Source: JBEKTY01 sp049515555 (GTDB lineage Bacteria; Planctomycetota; Planctomycetia; Pirellulales; Thermoguttaceae). From it: a stretch of DNA of 41,140 nt. The position numbers and the translations under genes are program-made. The notes below the pieces were generated by a model, which did no database searches, was not told where the DNA came from, and saw nothing but the letters and a program-made list of their open reading frames with translations. Location: assembly GCA_049515555.1 (NCBI GenBank), contig JBEKTY010000061.1, positions 1 to 41,140 on the forward strand, read 5' to 3'. This document shows positions 16,358 through 23,658 of the stretch, in pieces. Position 1 is the first letter of the stretch, and every line of letters begins with the position of its first letter.

Positions 16358-17326
16358 ATGCGAGCCATCGAGTTCATCGGACCGCGGAAGATTCGCCTGC
16401 GCGACGACGCTGCCACGCCCGAGCCCCAGGCAGGCGAAGTCCTGGTGCAATGCCGTTACGTGGCGTTGTGCGGGACGAACATGGGGCCCTACTTGTACGA
16501 CGGCCGCTGGGCCAAGGAGTCGATCCCGCGCCCGCCCGGCTGGCTGGGGCATGAGAACGTGGGGATCGTGGTCCGCTCGCGGGCCGCCGATTGGCCGGAG
16601 GGCACCCTCGTACTGGCCCATCCCGAAGATTACAACGGCTTCGCCGAGTACATCCGCTCGAAGGCGGCCGGGCTGGCGCGGCTGCCCGAGAATTTGCCCG
16701 ACCCGGCGGTAATGGTTGTGGCCCAGCCGCTATCGACGGTATTGCGGGGCATGGCCCGCACCGGCCCGGTCATCAACCAGCGCTGCGCCGTGGTGGGCCA
16801 AGGGCCGATGGGATTGATCTTCACGCACCTGCTGCGGCGGATGGGGGCCCGGCAGGTGATCGCCATCGACCGCGTGGCCTGGCGCCTGCGGTGGGCCACC
16901 CGCCTGGGCGCCACGGCGGTGATCGATGCCTCGCGGGAGGACGTGCTGGAGGCGGTGCGGGCTCAAACCGACGGCAAGCTGGCCGACTTCTGCGTCGAGG
17001 CGGTGGGGCAGGCCGAAACCGTGGACTTGGCCGCCCGCCTGCCCCGCCGGCAAGGCCGGCTGTTCCTCTTCGGCGTGCCGCACCACGACAGCCTGCCCTT
17101 CCCCTGGTACCACAGCGTGGCCAACGAGACCGAAATCTTCACCTCGATGGGACCCGAGTGCATGGACTACTTTCAGACGGCCGTGGCAATGCTCGTCGAG
17201 GGCCATTTGGATCTAGCCCCGATTGTCACGCCGCGCTTGCCTTGGGAGCGGGCCGCCGAGGCCTTCGAAATGTACGCCAACCCGGAGCGGGCCGAGGATT
17301 CGCTCAAGCTGACGCTGGTCCTGTGA
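16358..17326 (+). CDS. Medium-chain dehydrogenase/reductase (alcohol dehydrogenase-like)
   Basis: A 322-residue MDR protein. It has the GroES-like N-terminal domain with the catalytic-zinc region (Cys38 in LCGTNMG; His65-Glu66 in GHENVG) and a Rossmann domain with VVGQGPMGLIF (~145-155) followed by VIAID. The four-Cys structural-zinc lobe is missing, which explains the short length. The position normally EPLS, supplying a zinc-ligand Glu, reads AQPLS, so zinc binding may be altered. As first gene of an acyl-CoA cluster, it would suit oxidation of a hydroxyacyl-CoA, as the MDR enzyme does in anaerobic benzoyl-CoA degradation; that role is inferred from context only. No clear Shine-Dalgarno precedes the ATG. 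Confidence 0.85.
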   Translation: MRAIEFIGPRKIRLRDDAATPEPQAGEVLVQCRYVALCGTNMGPYLYDGRWAKESIPRPPGWLGHENVGIVVRSRAADWPEGTLVLAHPEDYNGFAEYIRSKAAGLARLPENLPDPAVMVVAQPLSTVLRGMARTGPVINQRCAVVGQGPMGLIFTHLLRRMGARQVIAIDRVAWRLRWATRLGATAVIDASREDVLEAVRAQTDGKLADFCVEAVGQAETVDLAARLPRRQGRLFLFGVPHHDSLPFPWYHSVANETEIFTSMGPECMDYFQTAVAMLVEGHLDLAPIVTPRLPWERAAEAFEMYANPERAEDSLKLTLVL

Positions 17327-17361
17327 CGGCCCGGGAGAGTGGCACGCCACGCGCCTTTCAA

Positions 17362-17416
17362 TGTAGTCCGCACACGCCGTGTGCGGAAATCCGGCACACG
17401 GCGTGTGCCGACTACA
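17362..17416. repeat. REP, CGGCACAC family (copy c)
   Basis: It has the same architecture as copy b with the two palindromes in swapped order (ccgcacac first). Its end lies 5 bases before the ATG of the hydratase/dehydrogenase gene, where a Shine-Dalgarno would normally be. Confidence 0.88.
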
Positions 17417-17421
17417 ATAAG

Positions 17422-19623
17422 ATGACGATTTCCTACGCCAACTTACGCACTGCGGCCGTGCTGGAGTTCCACGCTCCGCCGGTCAATGCCATCGGCTTGG
17501 CCACGCTGGACGAGTTGCTCGACGCTCTGCGGCGGGCCATCGCCGACCCGCAGGTCAGCAGCCTGGTCATCAGCGGGGGCAGCCAGCAGTTCAGCGCCGG
17601 GGCCGACCTGGACATTTTTCAAACCATTCGCGGCGCCGACGATGCGATGCACGTCTCGGCCGTGTTTCAGCAGGCATTCCAAGCCATCGAGGATTCGCCC
17701 AAGCCGGTAACGGCCGCCATGGCCGGCCACGTACCGGGCGGGGCCCTGGAGCTGGCCCTGGCCTGCCATTTTCGCCTGGCGGCCGAGGGCTCCCGCTTCA
17801 GCATGCCCGAGGTCAACCTGGGCATAAACCCCGGCAGCGGCGGCACCCAGCGCTTGCCCCGGTTGATCGGGCTGGAGGCGGCGCTGGAGATGCTGCTGGG
17901 CGGCCGGCCGATCGATGCCGGCCAGGCCCTGCGATGGGGGCTCATCGACGCCATTTGCCCGGCGGCCGAACTGCTCCAGACCGCCGCCGATTTCCCTGCT
18001 TCCAACCGCCCGATCCGCAAGACCCGCCTCCGCAGCGTAACGGCTCACGGGGACTGTCCCAATTTTCGTCCGACGAAAATGGGACTGTCCCCTTCGGCTG
18101 ATCAGGCCGCCAGCCGGGCCCTGTTGGCCCGCGCGGAAACGCAGCTTGCCGCCGGCCGGCCGGAGCTGATCGCCCCCCGAAAAATCCTGGAAGCGGTCCG
18201 GGCCGGAGTCGAGGACTCGTTCCAGGCCGGTCTTCGCAACGAGCAGATCGTATTCAGCCAGTGCATGGCCAGCCGGGCAACGCAGAACAAGATCTACGTT
18301 TTCTGTGCCAGCCGACACGCGCCGCGAGTTCCCGAGATCCAGGGCCTGGCGCCGCTCCGCATTTCCGCCGCCGGCGTGTTGGGGATGGGCACGATGGGCA
18401 GCGGGATCGCCCAGGCCTTGCTAACGGCCGGGCTGAACGTGACGGCCTGCGACCTTGACGAGGCCGCCCTGCAAGCGGGCACGCAACGCATTGGCGACTC
18501 GCTGGCCCGCCGCGTGGCGCAAGGCAAGCTTGCCGCGGCAAAGGCCCAGTCCGCGCTGGCCCGCCTGGCGGCCACGACGGACTGGCAACCCTTGGCCGGC
18601 GCCCAGTTGGTCGTCGAGGCGGTGTTCGAGGATATTGCGGTCAAGCGGGCCGCCATCGCCCGGTTGGAAGAAATCTGCCCCGCCGAAACCATCATCGCCA
18701 CCAATACGTCGACGATCGACCTGGACCTGCTGGCCGCGGGCATGCGGCATCCAGGGCGGTTGGTGGGCATGCACTTCTTCCACCCGGCCCAGCAAATGCC
18801 GCTGGTCGAGGTGGTCCGCCGCCCGGCCACCCGGCCGGAGGTGGTGGCCACGGCCCTAGCAGTGGTTAAAGCCATGGGCAAGACCCCGGTGGTCGTGGAG
18901 AACCGCGCCGGGTTCGTCGTGAATCGGCTGTTCATCCCCTACCTGATGGAGGCATTTTGGCTGCTGGAGGAAGGGACCGGCCCGGCCGAGGTCGATCGGG
19001 CGATGGTCGATTTCGGATTCGCCATGGGCCCGCTACAGTTGATCGACATGTCGGGACTTGATATCCTGAAGAAGACGCATGCCGTGATGCGGCAGGCGTT
19101 TCCTCAGCATGGAGACCTCTCGCCGATCGCCTGTCAGTTGGTCGACGAGGGGCGCCTCGGTCAGAAGACGGGGGCCGGCGTGTACCGCTACGAGCCGGGC
19201 GACCGCACGCCGCGGCCCCACGGGCTGACCGAGCAGGCCGTGGCCGCGGCCCGTCGGCGACGGGGCCCGGCCGCCGTTGGGCTCGACCGCGAGCAGATCG
19301 TCTCGCGGTTGATGCTGCGGATGGTTGCCGAGGCTTTTTCCCTGGTGGAAGAAGGAATCGTTCGGCGTCCCGCGGACGTCGACGTGGCCATGGTCCTGGG
19401 GACGGGATTGGCCGACTTTCGCGGCGGCGTGTTGAAGTATGCCTGCGACCTGGGATTGGAGCACGTTTTGACCGAGTTGCGGCGGCTGGCCCGGCAGTAC
19501 GGCCCGCGCTACGAGCCCTGCGCCCTGCTGGAGCAGGCCGCGGCCGATCCGGCCGGGTCGTTACCGGGCGTTTACAAAGTGCCGTTTCCGGTCCCCTCTC
19601 CCTCCGGGAGAGGGCCAGGGTGA
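17422..19623 (+). CDS. Enoyl-CoA hydratase / 3-hydroxyacyl-CoA dehydrogenase fusion (FadB-like)
   Basis: A 733-residue bifunctional beta-oxidation enzyme. The hydratase domain (~1-260) has FSAGADLDIF and both catalytic glutamates (Glu110 in PGGALEL, Glu130 in MPEVNLGI). The dehydrogenase domain has the NAD motif GVLGMGTMGSG (~318), HFFHPAQQMPLVEV (~450) with the catalytic His, ENRAGFVVNR, and a second C-terminal dehydrogenase repeat. It converts enoyl-CoA to 3-hydroxyacyl-CoA and then to 3-ketoacyl-CoA. A 44-bp palindrome is inserted in frame near residues 210-224 (GDCPNFRPTKMGLSP), between the two domains. The last nine codons (PSPSGRGPG) come from a MITE-like element. The REP abuts the start and no Shine-Dalgarno is visible. 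Confidence 0.93.
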   Translation: MTISYANLRTAAVLEFHAPPVNAIGLATLDELLDALRRAIADPQVSSLVISGGSQQFSAGADLDIFQTIRGADDAMHVSAVFQQAFQAIEDSPKPVTAAMAGHVPGGALELALACHFRLAAEGSRFSMPEVNLGINPGSGGTQRLPRLIGLEAALEMLLGGRPIDAGQALRWGLIDAICPAAELLQTAADFPASNRPIRKTRLRSVTAHGDCPNFRPTKMGLSPSADQAASRALLARAETQLAAGRPELIAPRKILEAVRAGVEDSFQAGLRNEQIVFSQCMASRATQNKIYVFCASRHAPRVPEIQGLAPLRISAAGVLGMGTMGSGIAQALLTAGLNVTACDLDEAALQAGTQRIGDSLARRVAQGKLAAAKAQSALARLAATTDWQPLAGAQLVVEAVFEDIAVKRAAIARLEEICPAETIIATNTSTIDLDLLAAGMRHPGRLVGMHFFHPAQQMPLVEVVRRPATRPEVVATALAVVKAMGKTPVVVENRAGFVVNRLFIPYLMEAFWLLEEGTGPAEVDRAMVDFGFAMGPLQLIDMSGLDILKKTHAVMRQAFPQHGDLSPIACQLVDEGRLGQKTGAGVYRYEPGDRTPRPHGLTEQAVAAARRRRGPAAVGLDREQIVSRLMLRMVAEAFSLVEEGIVRRPADVDVAMVLGTGLADFRGGVLKYACDLGLEHVLTELRRLARQYGPRYEPCALLEQAAADPAGSLPGVYKVPFPVPSPSGRGPG
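18049..18092. repeat. 44-bp GGGGACtGTCCC palindrome inside the hydratase/dehydrogenase gene
   Basis: ggggactgtcccaattttcg and cgaaaatgggactgtcccc are inverted arms. The frame of the host gene stays open through it. It is the same family as 22293-22336 and the truncated copy at 33595-33626. Confidence 0.9.
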
Positions 19624-19713
19624 GGGCGAACCTGTGTAAGCCACGAAAACTGGAGAGGTTGGATCTTCACATATTCTCCCTCACCCTAACCCTCTCCCGG
19701 AGGGCGAGGGGAC
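19591..19713. repeat. ~123-bp MITE-like inverted-repeat element, copy 2
   Basis: gtcccctctccctccgggag at the left is inverted as ctcccggagggcgaggggac at the right, with agggccagggtgaggg / ccctcaccctaaccct inside. The core contains cacgaaaactgga. It overlaps the 3' end of the preceding gene, whose TGA lies at 19621-19623. It ends 24 bases before the dehydratase gene. It is related to 6121-6240 in opposite orientation. Confidence 0.85.
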
Positions 19714-19737
19714 CGGGGACCCGAAAGGATAAACAGA

Positions 19738-20967
19738 ATGTCGAGCACCGTGGAACGCAAGGATTTTGCCGCCGGCAAGCAGCTTCGCGAGGTGATGGGG
19801 CAGTATTTTGCGGCGTTGGGACGCGGCCCGGCCGAAGGCAAGAAGACCGCCTGGTGCACGAGCGTCGGTCCGGCCGAGCTGCTGCTGGCCCTGGGATATA
19901 ACGTCTATTTTCCGGAGAACCACGGGGCCATGCTGGGGGCCTCGCGGATGGCCACCGATCTGATCCCGCTGGCCAATGCCCGCGGCTTCTCGCCGGACAT
20001 CTGCTCCTACCTGACCAGCGACGTGGGCTCGTACCTCAAGGGCGAGAGCCCGCTGCAGAAGATGAAGCTCTCCGGCCCCCCCAAGGCCGACGTGCTGGTG
20101 TTCAACACCAACCAATGCCGGGACGTGAAAGATTGGTTCCAATTCTACGCCCGGGAGTGGAACGTTCCCTGCCTGGGAATCCACACGCCGCGCTCGATCG
20201 ACGCGCTGGACGGCTCGCTGACGGATTTCGTCGCCCGCCAGATGGAAGGGCTGGTCGAGCCGTTGGAGCAGGTGGCCGGACGCAAGCTGGATATCGATCG
20301 TTTGCGGGAAGTTCTGGCGCTGTCGCGCCAGACGACCATGCTGTGGAAGGCGGTGCTGGAGGCGGCGGCCGCGGTCCCCGCGCCGATCACCTTCTTCGAC
20401 GGCACGATCCACATGGGCCCGGCGGTCGTGATGCGGGGGCTCCCGGAGGCGATCAGTTACTACCAGGTGCTCGTGGCCGAGTTGCAGGAGCGCGTGGCCC
20501 AGGGCGTGGCGGCCGTGGCGGGGGAACGGCTCCGCCTGTACTGGGAAGGCATGCCGGTGTGGGGCAAGCTCAGCCCCTTGAGCAACCTGTTCCTGGAGTT
20601 CCGCACGGGCGTGGTCGCCTCGACCTACTGCAACAGTTGGATCTTCGAGGCCCTCGATCCGGCCGATCCCTTCCGCAGCATGGCCCGCGCCTACAGCAGC
20701 ATTTTCATCTGCCGCAGCGACGAGGAGAAGCAAGCCTACATCGAGCAGATGGCGCGTCGCTATCAGATCCACGGCATCATTTACCACGATGCCAAGACCT
20801 GCCCCAACAATTCCAACAACCGCTATGGCCTGCCGCAGCGGCTGCGGGAGAAGTCGGGGCTGCCGTTCCTGGTCATCAACGGCGACCTGAACGACCTGCG
20901 GTTGTACTCGGAAGCGCAAACCCGCACGAACATCGAGGCGTTCATCGAGCAGTTGCTGCAAGGGTAA
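19738..20967 (+). CDS. 2-hydroxyacyl-CoA dehydratase / benzoyl-CoA reductase family subunit
   Basis: A 409-residue protein of the HgdB/BcrB-type family, which uses iron-sulfur clusters and low-potential electrons from an ATPase partner to make ketyl or ring radicals. Family features seen: SVGPAELLLALGYNVYFPEN, FSPDICSYLTSDVGSYLKG, VFNTNQCRD, FFDGTIHMGP, GVVASTYCNSW and DAKTCPNNSNN. Candidate cluster cysteines are Cys40, 89, 127, 145, 298, 325 and 355. AAAGGA precedes the ATG, and the activator gene follows after 6 bases. No second dehydratase subunit is nearby, although dehydratases and class I benzoyl-CoA reductases need two different ones. A homodimeric relative such as a double-cubane-cluster protein is therefore a serious alternative. 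Confidence 0.88.
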   Translation: MSSTVERKDFAAGKQLREVMGQYFAALGRGPAEGKKTAWCTSVGPAELLLALGYNVYFPENHGAMLGASRMATDLIPLANARGFSPDICSYLTSDVGSYLKGESPLQKMKLSGPPKADVLVFNTNQCRDVKDWFQFYAREWNVPCLGIHTPRSIDALDGSLTDFVARQMEGLVEPLEQVAGRKLDIDRLREVLALSRQTTMLWKAVLEAAAAVPAPITFFDGTIHMGPAVVMRGLPEAISYYQVLVAELQERVAQGVAAVAGERLRLYWEGMPVWGKLSPLSNLFLEFRTGVVASTYCNSWIFEALDPADPFRSMARAYSSIFICRSDEEKQAYIEQMARRYQIHGIIYHDAKTCPNNSNNRYGLPQRLREKSGLPFLVINGDLNDLRLYSEAQTRTNIEAFIEQLLQG

Positions 20968-20973
20968 GAGCCG

Positions 20974-21765
20974 GTGGATTATTACTGCGGCATCGACATC
21001 GGCGCTTCGACCGCCAAGCTGGTGATTATCGACGCTGCGCGGCAGATGACGGCCAAGGCCGCGCGGCGATCGGGGGTGGACTACGCGCAGGCCGCCCGCG
21101 GCTGCCTGGAGGAGGCCCTGGCCGCCGCCGAGCTGGCCGCGCCGCAGATCCGCCGGACCGTGGCCACCGGCTACGGGCGGAACAACGTCCCCGGCGTGGC
21201 CGGCACGATGACCGAAATCGCCTGCCACGGCAAGGGCGCCTATCATTTCTTCCCGCAGGCCATGACTGTCATTGATATCGGGGCCCAAGACTGCAAGCTG
21301 ATCCACCTCGACGAACGCGGCTGCCGCACCGGCTTTAAGATGAACCGCAAGTGCGCCGCCGGCACGGGGGCCTTCCTGGAGGAAATCGCCTACCGCCTGG
21401 ACCTGGCGCCGGCCGACCTCAACGCCCTGGCCGAGCGCTCGACCCGGGAAGCGCCGCTGGGCAGCTTCTGCACCGTGTTCGCGGCCACGGAGATCCTGGA
21501 GAAGATTCGGGTCGGTGTGCGGGTCGAGGACATCGTCAAAGGCGCCTTTCGCTCGGTGGTCAATCGCGTCCGCGAGATGGACGTCGTCACGGCGGCGCTG
21601 GTCATGACCGGCGGCGTCGCGGCCCATAACCCCGTGCTGGTGCGCATCGTCGAGGAGACCTTCGGACGGCCCGTGCTGCTGCCGCCGGATGCGCAGTTCG
21701 CGGGCGCCTTCGGCGCCGCCTTGTTCGCCTTGGAAATGCAGGAGCAGGGAGATTCACCATGCTGA
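20974..21765 (+). CDS. ATP-dependent activator of the dehydratase/reductase (BadF/BadG/BcrA/HgdC type)
   Basis: A 263-residue ASKHA-fold ATPase. The phosphate-1 motif is CGIDIGASTAKLVIID (5-20), the second is VIDIGAQDCKLI (~99-110), and the adenosine motif is ALVMTGGVAAHNP. Two cysteines, Cys127 in KCAAGTGAFLE and Cys166 in SFCTVFAATEI, are the ones that bridge a [4Fe-4S] cluster between two monomers. It hydrolyses ATP to push electrons into the partner encoded just upstream. The start is GTG 20974, 6 bases after the partner's stop. Its own end, CCATGCTGA, overlaps a relic start of the next gene. Confidence 0.93.
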   Translation: MDYYCGIDIGASTAKLVIIDAARQMTAKAARRSGVDYAQAARGCLEEALAAAELAAPQIRRTVATGYGRNNVPGVAGTMTEIACHGKGAYHFFPQAMTVIDIGAQDCKLIHLDERGCRTGFKMNRKCAAGTGAFLEEIAYRLDLAPADLNALAERSTREAPLGSFCTVFAATEILEKIRVGVRVEDIVKGAFRSVVNRVREMDVVTAALVMTGGVAAHNPVLVRIVEETFGRPVLLPPDAQFAGAFGAALFALEMQEQGDSPC

Positions 21766-21776
21766 TACAATACTAA
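21759..21776 (+). other. Relic start of the MBL gene (MLIQY-stop)
   Basis: ATG CTG ATA CAA TAC TAA encodes MLIQY and stops. The live MBL gene downstream begins MLIQKPP. GGAGATTCACC precedes the relic ATG. Its ATG overlaps the activator's TGA stop, so the two genes were once coupled. Confidence 0.75.
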
Positions 21777-21777
21777 A

Positions 21778-21854
21778 GTAGCAGGCACACTCCGTGTGCC
21801 GTCCGCTGAAGCGGAACAAGACATGGCGGACGGCACACGGCGTGTGCCTGCTAC
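21778..21854. repeat. REP, CGGCACAC family (copy d)
   Basis: gtagcaggcacactccgtgtgcc and ggcacacggcgtgtgcctgctac form long inverted arms; an inner gtccgc/gcggac pair encloses the centre. It is inserted between the activator and MBL genes. Confidence 0.88.
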
Positions 21855-21903
21855 TTTCCATGCGGCGAACGTCACCGGAGAAACAGGACGAGGGAGACTT
21901 ACG

Positions 21904-22860
21904 ATGTTGATACAAAAACCTCCGGTCGTGCTCGGCGGCGATGTGTGGATGCTGGGGACGGCGGCCTATCCGCTGTACCTGCTCCGCGGCCGCCACGAAG
22001 GGGCGATCGTCGAGGGCGGCATCAGTGCCCTGGGGCCGCTGCTGGAGCGGCAATTGGAGGCGCTCGGCGCCGGCCCGCAGTACGTGCGCCAAGCCATTAT
22101 CACGCACGCCCATCCCGATCACGTGATGGCCATCCCGCTGTTGCGGGCGATGTTCCCGGGGCTGACCGTGGCCGCCTCGGCCGCCGCAGCGGCCACCTTG
22201 ACCCTGGAGAAAGCGGTCAACGCCTTTCGCCAGATCGACGGTGCGTTGACCGAGGCCCTGCTCCGCTCCGGTGCGATTACCGAGGCCCCGAAGGGGACAG
22301 TCCCAGTTTCGTCGGACGAAACTCGGGACAGTCCCCCCCCGCCGGCCGACAACCGCATCGCCGTGGACCGCGTGCTGCGGGAGGGAGACCTGATCGCCGT
22401 CGAGGAGCGCCGCTGGGCCGTGCTCGAGACGCCCGGGCATAGCGATTGCAGCATCAGCCTCCACGAGCCGGAGCGGGGCGTGTTGCTGATCTCCGACGCC
22501 ACGGGCTATTATCTGCCCGAGTCGGGCACGTGGTGGCCCAACTACTTCGCCGGCTACGCGGCCTACCTCCGCTCGATGGAGCGCCTGGCCGCGCTGGACT
22601 CCGAGATTCTCGGCCTCAGCCATAACGCCGCCGTGCTCGGCCGGGCCGACGTCCGGGCGTATTTCGCCGGCGCCATCGCTGCCACGCAAGACTACCACCA
22701 GCGGATAGTGGCCGAGACCAAAGCCGGAAAGACCGTCAGGCAGATCGCCGAGGAGTTGGGCGCCGAGATCCATCGCCAGGCGCCGATCCTGCCCCTGGAC
22801 TTCTTCCAGAAGAACTGCGGGGGGCTGGTCAAGCAGTCGCTCAAGCACGAGGGGCTCTAA
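21904..22860 (+). CDS. MBL-fold metallo-hydrolase
   Basis: A 318-residue metallo-beta-lactamase-fold protein, started at ATG 21904 with GGGAG upstream. The metal motif THAHPDH (His68, His70, Asp72, His73) is followed by the third-metal-site histidine in TPGHSDCS, the bridging Asp in ISDATGYY, and a later GLSHNA. It is probably a two-metal hydrolase; in an acyl-CoA cluster a thioester or ring-opening hydrolase role is possible but not shown. A 44-bp palindrome is inserted in frame (KGTVPVSSDETRDSPPP), in the stretch between the second strand-helix block and PGHS. The C-terminal part (~240-318) is helical. The stop abuts REP copy e. Confidence 0.88.
   Translation: MLIQKPPVVLGGDVWMLGTAAYPLYLLRGRHEGAIVEGGISALGPLLERQLEALGAGPQYVRQAIITHAHPDHVMAIPLLRAMFPGLTVAASAAAAATLTLEKAVNAFRQIDGALTEALLRSGAITEAPKGTVPVSSDETRDSPPPPADNRIAVDRVLREGDLIAVEERRWAVLETPGHSDCSISLHEPERGVLLISDATGYYLPESGTWWPNYFAGYAAYLRSMERLAALDSEILGLSHNAAVLGRADVRAYFAGAIAATQDYHQRIVAETKAGKTVRQIAEELGAEIHRQAPILPLDFFQKNCGGLVKQSLKHEGL
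22293..22336. repeat. 44-bp GGGGACAGTCCC palindrome inside the MBL gene
   Basis: ggggacagtcccagtttcg and cgaaactcgggacagtcccc are inverted arms around tcgga. The reading frame of the host gene remains open. It is a relative of 18049-18092 in the other orientation. Confidence 0.88.
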
Positions 22861-22917
22861 TGTATCCGGCACACTCCGTGTGCCGTTGGGGCAGCGGCAC
22901 ACGGAGTGTGCCGGATA
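22861..22917. repeat. REP, CGGCACAC family (copy e), right of the RAYT gene
   Basis: This 57-bp sequence starts on the base after the MBL stop codon and ends 3 bases before the RAYT stop. It is identical to copy f at 23581-23637 and in the same orientation. Confidence 0.93.
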
Positions 22918-22919
22918 AA

Positions 22920-23567
22920 TTACATACGGCAATACAGGTACTCGCCGGGAAGCAGGCCGGCCTCGCGGGGGTTATCGGCAATATACAGCCGCAGGCGGTC
23001 GAACTGCTCGGGACCGCGAACGAGGTGGTCGAAACTCTCTTCATGCCAGAACCGCCCTTGCCGCCCCATTGCCCGGTTGGTCTTCGTCGTCATATATCTT
23101 TTCCACGAATAGCACTGCTCCAGCACGTCCGTGGCGCCTTGGAGGCAAGCAAGTACGTGGACGTGGTTGGGCATGACCACGAAATCGCCCAACAGGTACC
23201 GCTGCCCGTCGAAGCGCCGCAGACTTTCGGCGACGATCGCCGCCAACTCTGCTTTCCGTAGCACGCACGCCCCGTGCCCGCGGTCGAGATATTCCAGAAA
23301 CTCCCGGGAGAAGGTGTTGTGGAAGTCGCATTGCTGGGCGACCGACAATTCTTCGAGCCGTGCCGACCAGCGGGGCTGGCTGGGTTCGATACCGTGCCGC
23401 CGCAGCCACTCGTTCCGGCGGCGGACCCAGAGGTCGAGAACATCGCGCGGGATCGAGTCGTCGGTCCGCCAGGTGATGAAGTATGTCACGCCCGGCTGGA
23501 ACCAGTGCGGCAAATTGCCCGCGGTAACCCGGATATCCATGGCGCGGTCAAAGAACTCGAACGTCAT
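22920..23567 (-). CDS. REP-associated tyrosine transposase (RAYT, Y1 HUH family)
   Basis: A 215-residue single-strand DNA transposase of the IS200/IS605-related RAYT group. It shows TAGNLPHWFQPGVTYFITWR near the N-terminus, the HUH pair in MPNHVHVL (His135, His137), the candidate catalytic Tyr158 in WKRYMTTKTN, and the RAYT C-terminal block FWHEESFDHLVRGPEQFDRLRLYI-ADNPREAGL. All catalytic residues are present, so it may be active. The start at MTFEFF is a choice; earlier in-frame codons lie in the REP, and MDIRV is a later option. No Shine-Dalgarno is obvious. RAYTs bind and process the REP hairpins that flank them. Confidence 0.93.
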   Translation of the reverse strand: MTFEFFDRAMDIRVTAGNLPHWFQPGVTYFITWRTDDSIPRDVLDLWVRRRNEWLRRHGIEPSQPRWSARLEELSVAQQCDFHNTFSREFLEYLDRGHGACVLRKAELAAIVAESLRRFDGQRYLLGDFVVMPNHVHVLACLQGATDVLEQCYSWKRYMTTKTNRAMGRQGRFWHEESFDHLVRGPEQFDRLRLYIADNPREAGLLPGEYLYCRM

Positions 23568-23580
23568 CGGAAATGTCCAT

Positions 23581-23637
23581 TGTATCCGGCACACTCCGTG
23601 TGCCGTTGGGGCAGCGGCACACGGAGTGTGCCGGATA
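23581..23637. repeat. REP, CGGCACAC family (copy f), left of the RAYT gene
   Basis: It is identical to copy e over 57 bp. A further degenerate half-unit (agtgtgccggatgcg) follows to about 23655, just before the ACT gene stop. Confidence 0.93.
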
Positions 23638-23658
23638 CGAAGTGTGCCGGATGCGTTG

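Larger units (their letters stand above)
21742..21915. repeat. 29-bp imperfect direct repeats around REP copy d
   Basis: gagcagggagattcaccatg... at 21742-21770 and gacgagggagacttacgatg... at 21887-21915 match at about 23 of 29 positions. Both include a ribosome binding site, ATG and the codons for LIQ. They bracket the REP at 21778-21854. Confidence 0.8.
22861..23637 (-). mobile_element. RAYT-REP unit
   Basis: The unit is a RAYT gene between two identical 57-bp REPs. It fills the space between the convergent MBL and ACT genes almost exactly. Four further, diverged REPs of this family lie elsewhere in the window, as expected for elements mobilised by a RAYT. Confidence 0.85.

Noticed and set aside
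16358..22860. Complete benzoyl-CoA reductase operon
   Set aside because: Only one catalytic-type subunit and one activator are present; the four-subunit set and a ferredoxin are not in the window.
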